DNA of 64,000 nucleotides from Malania oleifera (lineage: Eukaryota > Streptophyta > Magnoliopsida > Santalales > Ximeniaceae), in NCBI RefSeq assembly GCF_029873635.1, contig NC_080420.1, positions 50,545,457-50,609,456 of the forward strand, in the 5' to 3' direction. The notes below the pieces were generated by a model, which was given only the letters and a program-made list of their open reading frames with translations, made no database searches and was not told the origin of the DNA. Of this stretch, positions 22,329 through 35,114 are shown piece after piece. The position numbers and the translations under genes are program-made. Numbering within the stretch: position 1 is the first letter of the stretch; every line of letters starts with the position of its first letter.

Positions 22329-24567
22329 TGTAATGCCCTAACCATCTACATGGGCCCGGAATGCTACTAATCTATTCATTACCTAATAATCCACGTACTA
22401 ATATCATGTATGTAGCGGAAAACATAACTATAATCTCCAATTATATAATACCAGAGTTTACTATCCCTATCTACCAACCATAATAAATTAATCATCCACC
22501 TGTATTCAACATATACAAATATCCCCAAAGACATCCTATATTCACAATCATTCCTATCTCAGAAAACTCAAAACATAGAACAAAAAACATAAATTTATAC
22601 ATCTAGAAATTAACTTATAAATATATACCCTTCTCTCTTTCTATTTTTCCAAAAATGCTACAAAACCTCGATCTCTCTAAAATTGATCTCAAGGAAATCT
22701 TGAAAAAGATAAATTTATATTCAGGTAAGACACATCTCAGTAACGAAAGAAACAATATATTAAAACAGTGTATGACTAATATGAGGTATATAAATATCAT
22801 TTTAATAACATTTTTCAAATCATTAACATAACACTGAAATCATTCTCTGAACCTAATCAATCACATGCAAAAGATTTAACCCACGAGATTATCCAATAAT
22901 AAGGGTGATTACCCGCCTATACAAGTAGCACCCCTCTACTCTGATATTTAGGTAACCCTAAGGTCATTACTAAAGCATACCAGGGCACTCACCTTACTCA
23001 CTAAGCCCACAAGTGTTTGATTGATCTCGTACTCACACCGTTCAACAATAGCTTACCAGAAAAGGCCCTAAGGATAGGGAAATCTACCCTCTCATACAAG
23101 TAGGTTCCCTCTACCATAGTACGTTATGCAGTTACTGTCACATCTGAAGCTATTAGTGCACTCGCCTTTCTCAGCAAGCCCTCAGGCGAAGAGTACGCCC
23201 CGTCCAGTCATAACATGTTCTACGTACATAGGTACTTCTAGTATCATAATACAGTATCCTTTTTGTCATTATTCAATCATACACATCTATTCATGTTCAT
23301 AACGTATACATTTGATTGCATTTCACTTTACGTGATCTTCAACATTTCATCGTTCACATTTGTAATTTCATATCATGGTCATTTCATAGTCATTTCATTG
23401 CATTTTCATTTCTTTCCTTCGTACTATAGATCGTCTTTAGCTATCATCAGTTAGTCTACAGCTCCTTTTAGCTGTCATCAGTTAGTCTACATAGAAATGT
23501 GCTAGATCTGCTAACATGGCTGTCTTTCAATTGTCTTACATTTATATGGTTGCATTTAACATACAAAGACAACATTGTTCATATCATATTTTATTCTTAA
23601 TACTTTACTTACTTAGCCTGCATCTCATACATTTAACATATATTTGCACAGAATCTCCTGTCACACAATTTAACAGTAAAAATTCATACATATTCCTGTA
23701 AAATAGGCCAACCCACATTTAGCATTTATATTCTAAAAACGCATCCCATTTCTTACATAATTTTTCAGAAATTACTTTTCACTTTCATCCATTTACTTTT
23801 GCATATACATAACTATATAAACAATCCTAAACTCAGAAAACATAAATTTCATGGTTGGCATTTTATAATTCATACCAAAACATACATATAATGCCACGTA
23901 ATTTGTTATCTTTAATTTCATAAAATATGATTTAATATATAATTTTTTCTTACTTGGTTTCTTGAACTACGCCAACAGGGACCCCGAAAAAGACCTGCGG
24001 CGCTTACCCAAACCCTGAATAAAAAATCCTAATTTCATTAAATTAATCCTAAATAAAATACTATTTTAATATTTCCTAAGCCCTTAAATACCAAATAAAC
24101 AATTATACCCTCAAATATAACCAATTTGTCAAATTTCTCAAATCCCACTCTCGCTTTGGAGTGGGGCCTAAAAAATCTCAATTGAAAATTTACTTATGTT
24201 AAAATGATGACGATCACGACTAAGACCCCATGGTGGTGCCCGATCGTCGATTTAACAGCAGATTTAACGAGAAATTGAGAAATTAGGAAAAAAGTTATCT
24301 TACCCTAAGAATGGTGCCTACGCCGCTCCCACGACAAATCTGCTCCAGTAGAAATATTGGTGGTGGAGTTAGGAATCCAACGACACCTTCTATTTTCCAA
24401 TTGGTCGAATATTCGTTGAGAAATGAGGGGGGAGAGAGAGGAGGTGGAGTGGAACTGGCGAGAGAGAGAAATGAGAGACGGCTGCCATGAATTCTAAATT
24501 CTCCTGAAGCTTCTTTAAACTTCAGGAGATAACAATACTTACTATTAAAAAATTATTTTATTATATT

Positions 24568-24601
<34 letters not shown>

Positions 24602-24749
24602 TATTCCAATTAGTTCTTTTTTAGTTTTTTGTACTATTCCTTTTATTTGTTTATTTCAATAATTAATTTAATAATGTTTAATTAATTAATTGATTAATAC
24701 TTTTAATTAATTAATTAATTTTTTTAAATTTTTTTTTTAGGTTATTACA
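22329..24749 (-). mobile_element. Solo LTR, Tekay-type gypsy
   Basis: TGTAATGCCCTAACC...GGTTATTACA, with exact 5-bp duplication CAACC at 22324-22328 and 24750-24754. It resembles the Gyp1 and D LTRs in its TGTA-GC/ACC start, in the AAGACACATCTCAGTAACG stretch (near 22727) and in GATCGTCGATTTA (near 24242). No internal sequence is present. Confidence 0.9.
24570..24598. repeat. (AT)n microsatellite
   Basis: Uninterrupted AT dinucleotides inside the solo LTR. Confidence 0.95.
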
Positions 24750-26351
24750 CAACCGGTACATGAAAAATAATTTTGTACATAATATAATGCTTCAAAATAC
24801 AAGCAGAAATGTACACATTAAAGCTCTAAAATGTATGCACTCTCTTATGATATGATTTGAGCTCAATAGAGTAAAGGGAGCTTATCTAAATAATTAATGC
24901 ACAAATAAAATGTATATGAAAAATGAGTATTATTGTTCTCCTAAAAATATTTTTACAAATAAAGAATATTTGAAGAATCTATGAATTTGAGCTCAAGAAA
25001 ATATTTATGTCATAAATAATTTTCTTCCAAAAATATTTATCAAAGAGATAATCGGGAGAAAACCTAAGCAATACTCTCAAAAATATTTTTCAAAGATTAA
25101 ATGTTAAGAGAAAGTATATGCAAATAAAATTCCCTAAATAAAATACTCTCCTAAAAAATGATTTTGAAATAAAAGTATGAAAGAGAGTTGGAGAGATTTT
25201 CATAAAAGATTTTGCTCCAAAAGAATGATTTAAATAATAAAAAAAACGTTTTGGGGGAACTTTGATTAACAATGGATTAGAGAAAAAATTTGGGTTAATC
25301 AAAGTTGCTAATCTAAGCAAATGAGGGGTATTTCTAGATTTTCTGAAAATTATGACCGTTTGGGACACACTCGATATTTTGAAAAAGTTTAATTAAATTT
25401 TAATGATGTTTTAATTCTTTAAAATATTTCTAACCCGAGAGGTTTGGTTGATAATATTAAAGGTTTGGTTAACCGTATTGACAAGTTCAGTCGATTGAGG
25501 AACATTTGAACTATAGGTTTGGTCAACCATCTTAGGGCGATTTTGAACCCTCCAAGGTTTGGTTGACCAGACATGGGTTCGGTTGACTAAACTTGGGTGT
25601 TTGGCTGACCAGATCAATTTTCTACTGAAGGTTCGGTCAAACAGGGTGTTGGGATCTCTCCACGTGTTAGTTCGGTCGACTAGAGCGTTGCAACTCATTT
25701 TAAGGTTAGTCGACCGAAGGGTCAAACCTTTGACCCTAGGGAGGTTCGGTCGACCGAAGGTCGTAGTATGTTTGGGTTTGGTCGACCGAGCGAAGACAAT
25801 TGTTGACTTCAACTTAGTTCGGTTGACCAAGGTATTTACATTACCAAGGTTCGGTCTACCAAACATACTAAAGTTGTGCCATTAAGTCCTGTTTTTGAAA
25901 ATAAATTTCCCTTGATAGCATATGTGAAAATGGGGACTTTCCTAAATGCAAGTATAAGGACTTAGGGTCTCTTTAAGGTCTAGGCATTTTAATTTATCCT
26001 AAAAATCCAGCGTCGGTCGACCGAAGGGTGCCCTACGGTCGTTTGGTTCCCTATGGCCAATCTACGGTGGGTTTGAGCATGCAAAACATATCATGTAGAT
26101 GCATGCATTATTACAAATCAAATATAAAAATAAATGCATATACAAGTAAAATAAATGTCTTCTTTATCTTCTTTGCTCTTAAATCTTCATGGAAAACGCT
26201 AGGAGAGTGTGAGCTTTATGTTCTTGCTGGCATCCTTTTTTTGGTATCTTATGTTCATGCTGAAATGAAAACCATTTACACACTAAATGCACACATAAGA
26301 TACTGGTGTTTTCTCAGCATCAAAATAGGGATTGGACTCTAAAAGTTAACA

Positions 26352-27015
26352 ATCTCCCCTTTTTTTATGATGACAAACACCCAAGAGCAAAATGGGTACA
26401 GTCTGAAAAGGTTCCCCTTAAGAATATGCATAAAGTAAAATATAAATAGTAAAACTCAAACATATTCACAAAAGAAGACACTTCAAACGATTATGCATTT
26501 AGTTTTAATGTTAAAGCACATGCTCAGATATTTGCCCCTATGTTTTTGCCCCTCAAGATATTTGCCCCTATAGTCATAAACATTTGGCTCAAAAATTAGT
26601 TCAAACAGTATAAGTACTCCTTTTAGATTTTACTGGATATATGTTAGATCAATAAATCTCAATAGTAAAATGTTCCTAAACACACATGTGCTAAATATCA
26701 AGCAATAGGTCTTGCATGGTGTTCATCCATACCATGAAGAATCCATATCAAAGAATGATTCAGTAGAAACAAGATATGAGTTCAAGGTACCAAAATAAAT
26801 TTTGAACTCAAAAAGTATAAACAATGAAAGTATAAGTCCATGGGGCAGGTGAGTTATAATTCTTATCTCAAGGATGGGGCTTAAACTCCCCGATATAATC
26901 TCAAGCATACATAAGTGCGTTAACGTTCAAGGATGGATTTCATTAAGCACACTCAACACATGTTCATCATTCTTAATATTACTTAGCATGCACGAAATTT
27001 TAGGCATTAAGTTCT

Positions 27016-27052
<37 letters not shown>

Positions 27053-29193
27053 AAGTGAGACTTAAGCTCCCCTTGTATATTTGTGTGCACACATACTTGC
27101 ATCATAACTCAAGGATGATAGTCATTAAAGGACACTCATCAGTATTCATCCTTCTCAAGGAATTTCACTATGCAGCAAATATTAGACATTTAGCACATAC
27201 AAGCATGACTTTTTGCATTTCAATTTAAATACACAATAGCCAATTAAGGCTAGACTCAAGGGTAATGCAATAAGGGTTCAATAAGGACGACACAATTCAA
27301 AATTCACAATGAGTGTATGTGAAATGAAAAACTCCCCCTAAGTCATGCAATTGCTCATAGTTTATGGACTATCATCAAAACATGTGACGATTGATTACAA
27401 GGATGATGTTTTACCATTTGGGTCCAGAATGAAAGTGCATAACCCAAAGAATTGGACCAAATGGTGTCCATGAACTAGTCTCTCCTAGGTCAACATAATA
27501 TGTACATGTCTTCAATTTATATAGCGGTTTGGATTTTACATGTACAACATATTCAATTATCTAGCATCCTAGGAAAAAAATATAAAGATTGTACATGTTT
27601 TTCAGTTTAGCATATATCATTTAAAAAATTCAACATGCACCAACGGACGGTTCGGCATGCACCTATAACTAAGGATGAAAATTAATATTCTTTTATGTTT
27701 CACTCATCCTTTCAAAAATATTTTAGCATGCATTAAATTATTTATCCTAATACATGGCTTCTCTTATGGGAAAAATTCTTACGAAATTTCGGCAGCATTT
27801 CGTCTGTAAATTGAACATTTTCCCATTTTTTCATGTACCTAAAACTTGATAAATTCACGCAATCAATTTATAATTTAGCTCAAACATACGAGAACCTATA
27901 TCCACTACCAGCATGCAATTTACATCACTGCATCCGCCATGCAAAAGGCATTCAATACAGGCATGCATTTAGCAGTTCAATCAATATATCAAATAAAATA
28001 TAAACTATCCATACAAAGATATAATCATTAGACAACTGATGGATAGTGGCATTCAACTCAAAGCAGATCAAATATATATATATTTTTTTAAATATTCATC
28101 CATCAGAAAATATATTCATTTAGTAAAGATAGATATTTGCATTCAGCTCAACAACAAATCATCCAAAAAGTATAAGCTCATTACAATAAAATGCATATTG
28201 GATGAATTTTAAAAAATAAGGCTGCTCCCCCTCAATTATGCAGCCAATTGAAGATGATTAAACTTTTAAGCTTCAAAATGAGTTTAGGGTTATAAAATGT
28301 ATAGAATATAAATTTTCTAGACCCCCAAATCTATGTGATGGAAAAATCATGTTATATTTAAGATTTTTGAAGTTAGGCATATATATATATATAACATCAA
28401 GAATCATATAACAAATAAAAAATATTTTATCCATTTGAATGAGATTTGTTTAAACATGCTTATATGATTTAATTTAAGAATTGATAGTTTTATATAAGCA
28501 TGCTATAGCCAATATTGTCATATATTAACCAACATAATCATATGCATATATTAAGCTTAGATTGGAAATGATCACTAAGACTCACGTATTGGCTAGATTT
28601 TCCTAGGGTTCTTAATATAACAATAGATTATACTAAAATTTTGAATTTTAAGCACAAACATTATTTGAGCATTTAAAGCATCAAAACCCTTTACATATTA
28701 TATCCAATAAAGATCTTATGACTATCAAAGAAATGTTCCTATTTAGCTTCTCATAAGATGGCATACAAAAATTACATGATCCATACAAAATTAACACAAT
28801 ATACGCATTATGAATCATGACATAAATTCAACACTAGATTCATCATATGATTCACAAATGAAATTAATACAAGATATAACGCATGAATCAGTATATGAAT
28901 CAGCAACAAAGTAGAAGAAGGAAGATATACTATGTCAGTTTACTCCTTCTTAGACGTTTAAATTTAGACTAGCTTACTCCACTCTCTCGGTTTATCTATT
29001 CCTCTAATATTCCCAAACTCTTTAGCACTAAGAAACAATATGAACTTGTAAAATCATTAGTGACAAGGCACAACAAAAAAATATGCATGGCACATAGATG
29101 ATATACATTAAAAAACAAGTCATGCAAGTTTAATTCATTTTCAAAATTTAGGAAATTTTGCATTTTTTAAAATCATTTTTTAATGGCATATGA
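26352..29193 (-). other. Non-coding 3' internal region of C
   Basis: Starts at the polypurine tract (minus AAAAAAAGGGGAGAT, touching the LTR). The rest is AT-rich without coding similarity. TTTGCCCCT occurs three times in 26528-26572, and AAGGATG or CTCAAGG motifs recur between 26870 and 27420. SIRE-type elements carry a long non-coding or env-like part here; this copy shows no env-like frame. Confidence 0.6.
27018..27050. repeat. (TA)n microsatellite
   Basis: Uninterrupted TA dinucleotides. Confidence 0.95.
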
Positions 29194-30260
29194 TGTAATG
29201 ACCTGCCTATTTTACCATAAATTTTTTCCACAATAACAAAACATAATAAACTTGATAAAACATAATCAACCTGAACCCATGGGTACTAGGGATAAACCTG
29301 AAATACAGCTTTGATACCTAAGCAGTAGGAAACGTAAAATCATATACACATCAAATCATCCATCCAACACAATACCAGAGTTTACTACAACTGTCATATG
29401 CATACACACATCCCAAAATATCCAAAAAGAGCCCTAGGATCACCACCCAAAAATCCGTCTGACCCTAGCAAAATAACTTACCCTTCAGACAGGGTAGAAC
29501 AATCGAACTCTATCGCCGCGAAGCTTTATCTGCTCTTCTATCTAGGGCTCCTAAAATGTTCATATAGTTAGGGTGAAACACCTCTCAATAAAGGAAATAA
29601 ACTAACATTAGTGTGTGGCAATATGAGTATTTTCATAGTATACATATATAACAGTACATAAAACATATCTAGCCAAACTATCTATTTCATATCTGTTTAA
29701 AACATAATTTATCATAACATGATATCACATACAGAGTTTCTATATATAAAACCATTATACGTAACTGTACATGAAATACACCCTGGATGGATAGCTGGCT
29801 GGTGTCATGTCTTACCCCCACATGACTCGGTTGTGAGGCCCAAAGGTGAGACCTAGCAATGGTTGGCCGACCATGCTAGATCAACATAAGTTTGTAAGTA
29901 CGATGGGTCTGCCCCTTCTGGTCCAGACACCAGAGGGATGCTTGCACTACCATAAATCCACATCGATTGCTGATCTCCCACTGCCCCTTATGGTAAGCGG
30001 TAGCACTAACATATACATGATCGTGATCATATAGTTACGGTACCGTGCTTCGTAAAAGTATAAACCAAGTCAACTAGGTTCTAATAACATATAGAAATCT
30101 CAAATAATAATACATAACTGTTTCATAATAATATCAGTCAAGATAATATTTTCATGAGTTTTACATATCATAACATATAAAACACGGCCCCTACGCTGGC
30201 AATTTGTATCTTATTAATCACGGCCCTTACGCCACCATAGTAAAACATGAAATCCTCGAC

Positions 30261-31518
30261 CCTAACAAGGCTTTCACCTCTTGTTTTGATGATAACAAAT
30301 GAAGAAAAGGTTAATGACATTATGTGTTCAAGTAATGATGTTTTCAGGAATCTAAAAAAGCCAAACTCAATAAAGGTTCAAAAGATCACCAACAAGCTTA
30401 AAGGTGTATGGTGTATCATGAAGTGATCAAACCGGGAAGCACAAAGACATCTGAAGATGAAATGAACCTAAAGCTTCAAGATGATCATGAAGTTTCAAAG
30501 AACAAGAAATGTTCATATTGTTAGGAAATCTTCATGTAAGTACTTCAAAGTTAAAATATCAAAAGAATGAAATAAGAAGCTCAACATAAATATTACCGAT
30601 TTACTTCTCTTTGATGAGGATCAAGAACTTAAATCAGATACTTCAGAGAAGTTGTAAAAGCTCAGAGATTTCTCAGAAATTTCACAGTAATTTAGAGCTT
30701 TAAAACAAATAGCAAGAAGCTTTGAGTGAAAGAGATCTTGAAAGAATTAATTCAATGCTTGGTGTATTTTGATTCTCATAAACCATATATATATAGGCTT
30801 CAAAAACATTTTCATTCGTGCTCCCCAAGTTTACTTGGAGTGCCCCCAAATTTTTCAAAAATATTAGGGCGCAAGTCAATTAAATTTGAAAAAGAGAAGT
30901 TTGAAAAATCTGCCCGTTGTCGTACTTCGGTTGCTTGAGGTGCAACCTTAGTAGCCTGAAGTGGGTTAAGGAGCCTGAAGACACAGGGTCAAGCGCCTGA
31001 AGATGCACTGCCTATTCGATTTTCTTTAGTAAAAATTTTCGGTTGCCTGAGGATTTAACCTCAGTCGCCTGGACAATACAAAATCACTTTCTTTCTTTCT
31101 TTTTCAAAGATATTTGGTTTCTTTGCTTTCTTACTTTTGAAAAACATTTTTTGGGGTATTAAAATAAAGTCTCTAAGTCCATATTTATCCCCTAATGAGT
31201 TTCATTTCATTCACAATGACATTTTTGACTTTGAAGTACTTACATGAAGATTTCCTAACAATATGAACATTTCTTGTTCTTTGAAACTTCATGATCATCT
31301 TGAAGCTTTAGGTTCATTTCATCTTCAAATTTCTTTGTGCTTCCCGGTTTGATCACTTCATGACACACCATACACCTTTAAGCTTGTTGGTGATCTTTTG
31401 AAGCTTTGTTGAGTTTGGTTTTTTCATATTCCTGAAAACATCATTACTTGAACACATAATGTCATTAACATTTTCTTCATTTGTTATCATCAAAACAAGA
31501 GGTGAAAGCCTTGTTAGG
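30261..31518. repeat. Long inverted repeat, 291-bp arms, ~676-bp loop
   Basis: 30261-30551 is the reverse complement of 31228-31518 with about nine mismatches by eye. Both arms are the first ~300 bp of a SIRE-type LTR in opposite orientations. Transcription across it would give a long hairpin RNA. Confidence 0.92.
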
Positions 31519-31524
31519 CTAACA
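30549..31524 (-). repeat. Partial 3' LTR of the inverted body of E
   Basis: Reads on the minus strand from TGTTAGCCTAACAAGGC at 31524. A TATATATATA box lies at 30785-30796 and GTCGCCTG/GCGCCTGAAG motifs at 30915-31075 upstream of it. Similar to solo LTR H along its length. Confidence 0.82.
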
Positions 31525-32470
31525 ATCTCCCCATTTTTTATGATGACAAATAAGGAGCAAAATTTTATAAAAACTTGTAGAACGCTCCCCCTTACAATAA
31601 GCATAGATTCAAGTAATATTTCCTAATATTTGCATTTGCATAGTTTATTTATATAATCAATTTTCATATTGCATTTTTCAACATTTAGCATAGTATTCAG
31701 TTCAGCATTTTATATAGTCAACATATAATGTTTTCAACATATAGTCAATTTCGTGCATATTCAATTCAGCTTAGTATTCAATTCATATTTTTGCTCTCTA
31801 AACCATCTCTCCCCCTTTGACATCATATAAAAAGGGTACTCAATTTTAATACAAAGAGCAAAGAACCATATAGATATGCATCTGGAGAACCATAAGTAGT
31901 ACTATTTAAAAACACATCACTAAGATGTGACCTATAGCAGTACAATGCATCACAAAAAGAGTTGTTTTTAAGTTTACGTCTTAAAAGCTAAGAAATGTCA
32001 ATCATGTCCTTCCAATTTTAAAATATAATGCATGATATTAATTGATTAATAGAAAAATGATTATACACAAGTGATAAATCATAACACTCCCCTTGTCAAT
32101 TAGCATACTCAATAATTTCTTTTAAGTCATAAGTTCAGAAGGTTCAAAGTTTCAAATTTAACATTAACATTAGAACTTATAGTAAATCAAACTTATAACA
32201 AAACATTTCATAGGTTCAAAGTTTCAGAGCTAGAAACAAATACATGTAAAGACTCATAGACTTTGCGCACACCTACTCCTCCTCCTCCTCCTAGTTGTCC
32301 TATAGAGATTTAAGCCCATTTCACATATCTTGGTTAAAAGATGTGAATTCATTATAGAATGGCATGAACCAAGAAGGAGGTTCGGTTGCGGATTCTTGTG
32401 GCTAAGTCTGAGGTGAAAGAGGAGGTGCAGCAGCTGCTCTTCGTTGTCTACCTCCTTTTAAGAACCACTC
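31525..32470 (-). other. Polypurine tract and 3' non-coding region of E
   Basis: Minus TGGGGAGAT touches the LTR, and a second AAAGGGGGAGA purine tract (minus) lies at about 31809. No coding similarity up to the env-like ORF. A CTC triplet run is at 32277-32291. Confidence 0.6.
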
Positions 32471-33302
32471 CTAATTTCGTTTTTTATATCCCATATGTTT
32501 GAGAGTGGTTGAGGTAAAGAGTTCATATCTAGTCCTTTTCATGAAAAAGTTTGATGAAGATGTGATATTCTGATTTGCAAAGATCATATTAAGAGCTCCC
32601 CCGTATGGAAGAGTGACTCGTTTTGCATCCATATTTGCCCACATCCATTTCATAATAAGACTAGCCAAATCAAGATTCTTCCCTTTTAATAAACACCAAA
32701 ACACAAAACAGTCGATATAAGAGAGATGATCATATGATCCAGCTTGTGGCAAAATATTATTTGTGATGATCTTTTGAAGGATTTGGGCTTTCAAATTTAG
32801 TTGCTTATAGAGTGGCGGATGTCCAAAGTAGATAGGTTCATTCTCCATGATTAGTGGCAAAAACTCTTCTAGTGTAAACTCTTGATGAAGTATCCAAGAT
32901 TGGGCAAATGCAGGGCATTCAAACTCTCCTGGAGTAATGTGAAGAATGGGAGCCAACGATTGAGGAGTAAGGATTATTTTCCTACCCTTAACTTCATTTG
33001 ATAAGCTATTTTTTTCCTGGCACCATGTTAGCATAAAATATCTTGACAAGATTTGGAAACAATCCTTTAGCTTGGTATACAATAAAGTTTTTCCATCCTA
33101 TGGTTTGGAATAATGGCAGAATATCAAGAAATTCTATGTTAAAGAATTGGACATCAAGAACCTTACCAAATATAGGATCTATGGACCGAAGAAGAGTTTG
33201 ATAAATATGCTTTGCATAAGAGGATACCAACCATCGATCGATATTAGGATCATCTCTACCAAAAGATGAGCCACGATTTGCCGTTTGCTTCATTCGGGGC
33301 AT
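32471..33302 (-). pseudogene. E env-like ORF ('putative plant transposon protein' type)
   Basis: About 275 codons in two overlapping frames. The first starts MPRMKQTANRGSSFGR at 33302 and runs to KIFYANMVPGKK. The second continues with NSLSNEVKGRKIILTPQSLAPIL, HITPGEFECPAF, FWCLLKGKNLDLASLIM and LPYGGALNMIF. The switch falls in a run of seven T near 33008-33014, so a single-base length change there probably broke one original frame. The FYANM...VKGRKI...L..ILHI.PGE pattern is that of the extra ORF found downstream of pol in many SIRE/Maximus elements and annotated as a plant transposon protein; its function is unknown. The start resembles the histone H3 tail (RxKQTA). I saw no clear signal peptide or membrane segment. 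Confidence 0.7.
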
Positions 33303-33323
33303 TATGGAGGTTTCTTGGAACAA

Positions 33324-33947
33324 CAGATGGCTTATTAAACCCTAGAATGTGTATGATTGAACTGAGAAGCTTGGAATCTAAGGTTTTAGCGCTGGAGATT
33401 GAAGGAGGTTTGGTGTTTGGAACTTCAGGTGAGTGATAGAACATGGTTCAGGAGCCTAGAGTTTAGAAAAAATAGGGTTTCACGCATTTAAAATATAAGG
33501 ACTCCGCAACTTCAGGAGCCTAAAGAATAAGTACAGGCGCCTGAAGAATTTTCTAGGCTAAAATTCAATAGGCAGTAGATGTTTGGTCGCTTGAGGTATG
33601 GAGCTCAGGTGCCTGAGGTACATGTAGGAGCCTAAAATTATCAACTTAGTCAACCGAAGTTCTTCAAATTCTAAAATTTCCTTATTTCCTTATTTTGTAC
33701 CTTTCCAAATTATTTCTCTTATTGTATAATGGTTCAAGTTTCTCTTTCTATTGATGTATACCTATCTTTTAATAGCACTTATGTTATAAGCTTTTAGAGT
33801 TTCTTTTTGTTTCATTTAGACACCCATCTTTTATGTATCCTTCTACTCTCTATTTTATTTTTGTATGAAGTTATTATTTCATTTTTGGTACCCATATTTC
33901 TTGGTTCCTTTTGATTTGTCAAGGGATGTTTCTTTTATTTTCCACAC
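33324..33947 (-). other. U3-like motif array upstream of the env-like ORF; pol missing here
   Basis: Pol should lie here and is absent. Between 33448 and 33660 sit several short motifs (GGAGCCTAAAG, GGCGCCTGAAG, GGTCGCTTGAGG, GGTGCCTGAGG) like those in the U3 of this family's LTRs. A TATATTTTAAAT (minus) lies among them at about 33488-33500. The array begins about 150 bp upstream of the env-like start. Confidence 0.5.
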
Positions 33948-35095
33948 CTATTTAGTCTTCACACACTTTCTCTTAAATGGGCATTCAAACTTGATATGCC
34001 CCTTTTTCATACATTTATAGCAGAGTGTATTCGTGTAGGCATTACTAGATGTGGTAGCATAGTCTTTGGATTCTTTTGAGAAATATCTCGTGTACAGATT
34101 CTTTTTCCTTTTATTTTCAACTCCATTGAAACCAATGCCTTCTTTGTTCAATGACATTCTTTGTGAGCCAATCATCTTATCAAGATTTTCTTTTCTTTTA
34201 GTGAAATTATAAATGATCTTATCTTTATCTTTGATTTGACTCTTGAGATCATTTATCTCCATCTCTTTCTTGTTGTCATCTTTCTTTAATGATTTCTCTA
34301 ACTCTAGAAATAATTTTCTGATTCCATCCTCTAATTTAGAAATATACATATCTTTCTCATATACCGTAAAGGATAGGGATCGAAGGTCTTTTATCATTTG
34401 TTCATTCTTGCTTTCTAATTTCCTGATTTTCAAGTTATTTTTTTTTTTTTTTTAGCAAGAGTTTTAACTTCTATTTCTTTTATTGCAGCTTCATACTTAT
34501 TTTCTATTTTCTTGAACCTTGAATCCTTTTCTCTTTCTACAACCTTAAGGGTTTCTATCTCTTTCATTATACCTTCATTCATATTTTTCAATGAAGTATT
34601 TTGTTTAGTTACTTTAATCGGCATCTTAGGAACTTTGAATAAATCATTTTGAAGTTCTTCATATGATGGCATGCTCTCATCATCGGATTCATCACAACAA
34701 GAATTATTTGAAGATTTAGATGAGGAACTTTCCTCATTATCCCAAGCCATAAAGCATGTATAAGCAACCTCTTGGTCACTTGATTCATTTTCTAAACTAC
34801 TTGTACTCATCATGTCCCAAGTAGTGGCTTTTATGACCTTTTTCTTTTTCTTCTTAGGCTCTTTCTTTAGTAGTAGTGGACATTCTAGTTTTATATGTCC
34901 AACTTTATTGCAATTGTAGCACGTAAGAGTTTTATTCTTTGATTTCTTGCTAACTTATTCTTCTGATTCATCTAATTCAAATTTTTGATTTCTTCTTTTG
35001 AATTTATTTCTTCTTCTCAGTATTCTTGCTAACTTTTTAGATATGAAGGCTACTTCATCTTCATCCATTTCTTCTTCAGTAATCAGCTCTATGTG
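33948..35095 (-). pseudogene. E gag with two zinc knuckles and coiled coil (nearly open)
   Basis: Reading leftwards: EEEMDEDEVAFISKKLARIL with a basic stretch, then a stop, then knuckle one CYNCNKVGHIKLECP (about 34885-34930). An acidic Ser-rich segment follows (SSLENESSDQEVAY, SSSSKSSNNSCCDESDDES). Next comes a long Lys/Glu coiled coil (34000-34600), broken once near 34440 at a poly-T run, then knuckle two CYKCMKKGHIKFECP (about 33980-34030). Both CCHC knuckles are complete. Two knuckles around a coiled coil is the usual SIRE/Maximus gag layout. The N-terminal capsid part is missing at the breakpoint near 35110. Confidence 0.82.
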
Positions 35096-35114
35096 TGAGC
35101 ATTATTTGTATGCA

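Larger units (their letters stand above)
21776..26351 (-). repeat. 3' LTR of C, split by a solo LTR at 22329-24749
   Basis: Own length is about 2.15 kb. It has the AAGAGGGGGGTGAATT block at its left end, GCCTACGTCCCCGCCTTGGG at 22081, a degraded TATA region at about 25326-25336 and an AACGGTCA box (minus) at 25353-25363. TCGGTCGACCGA-like motifs lie at 25435-25870 and 26008-26065. It is the same subfamily as solo LTR I. Confidence 0.88.
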
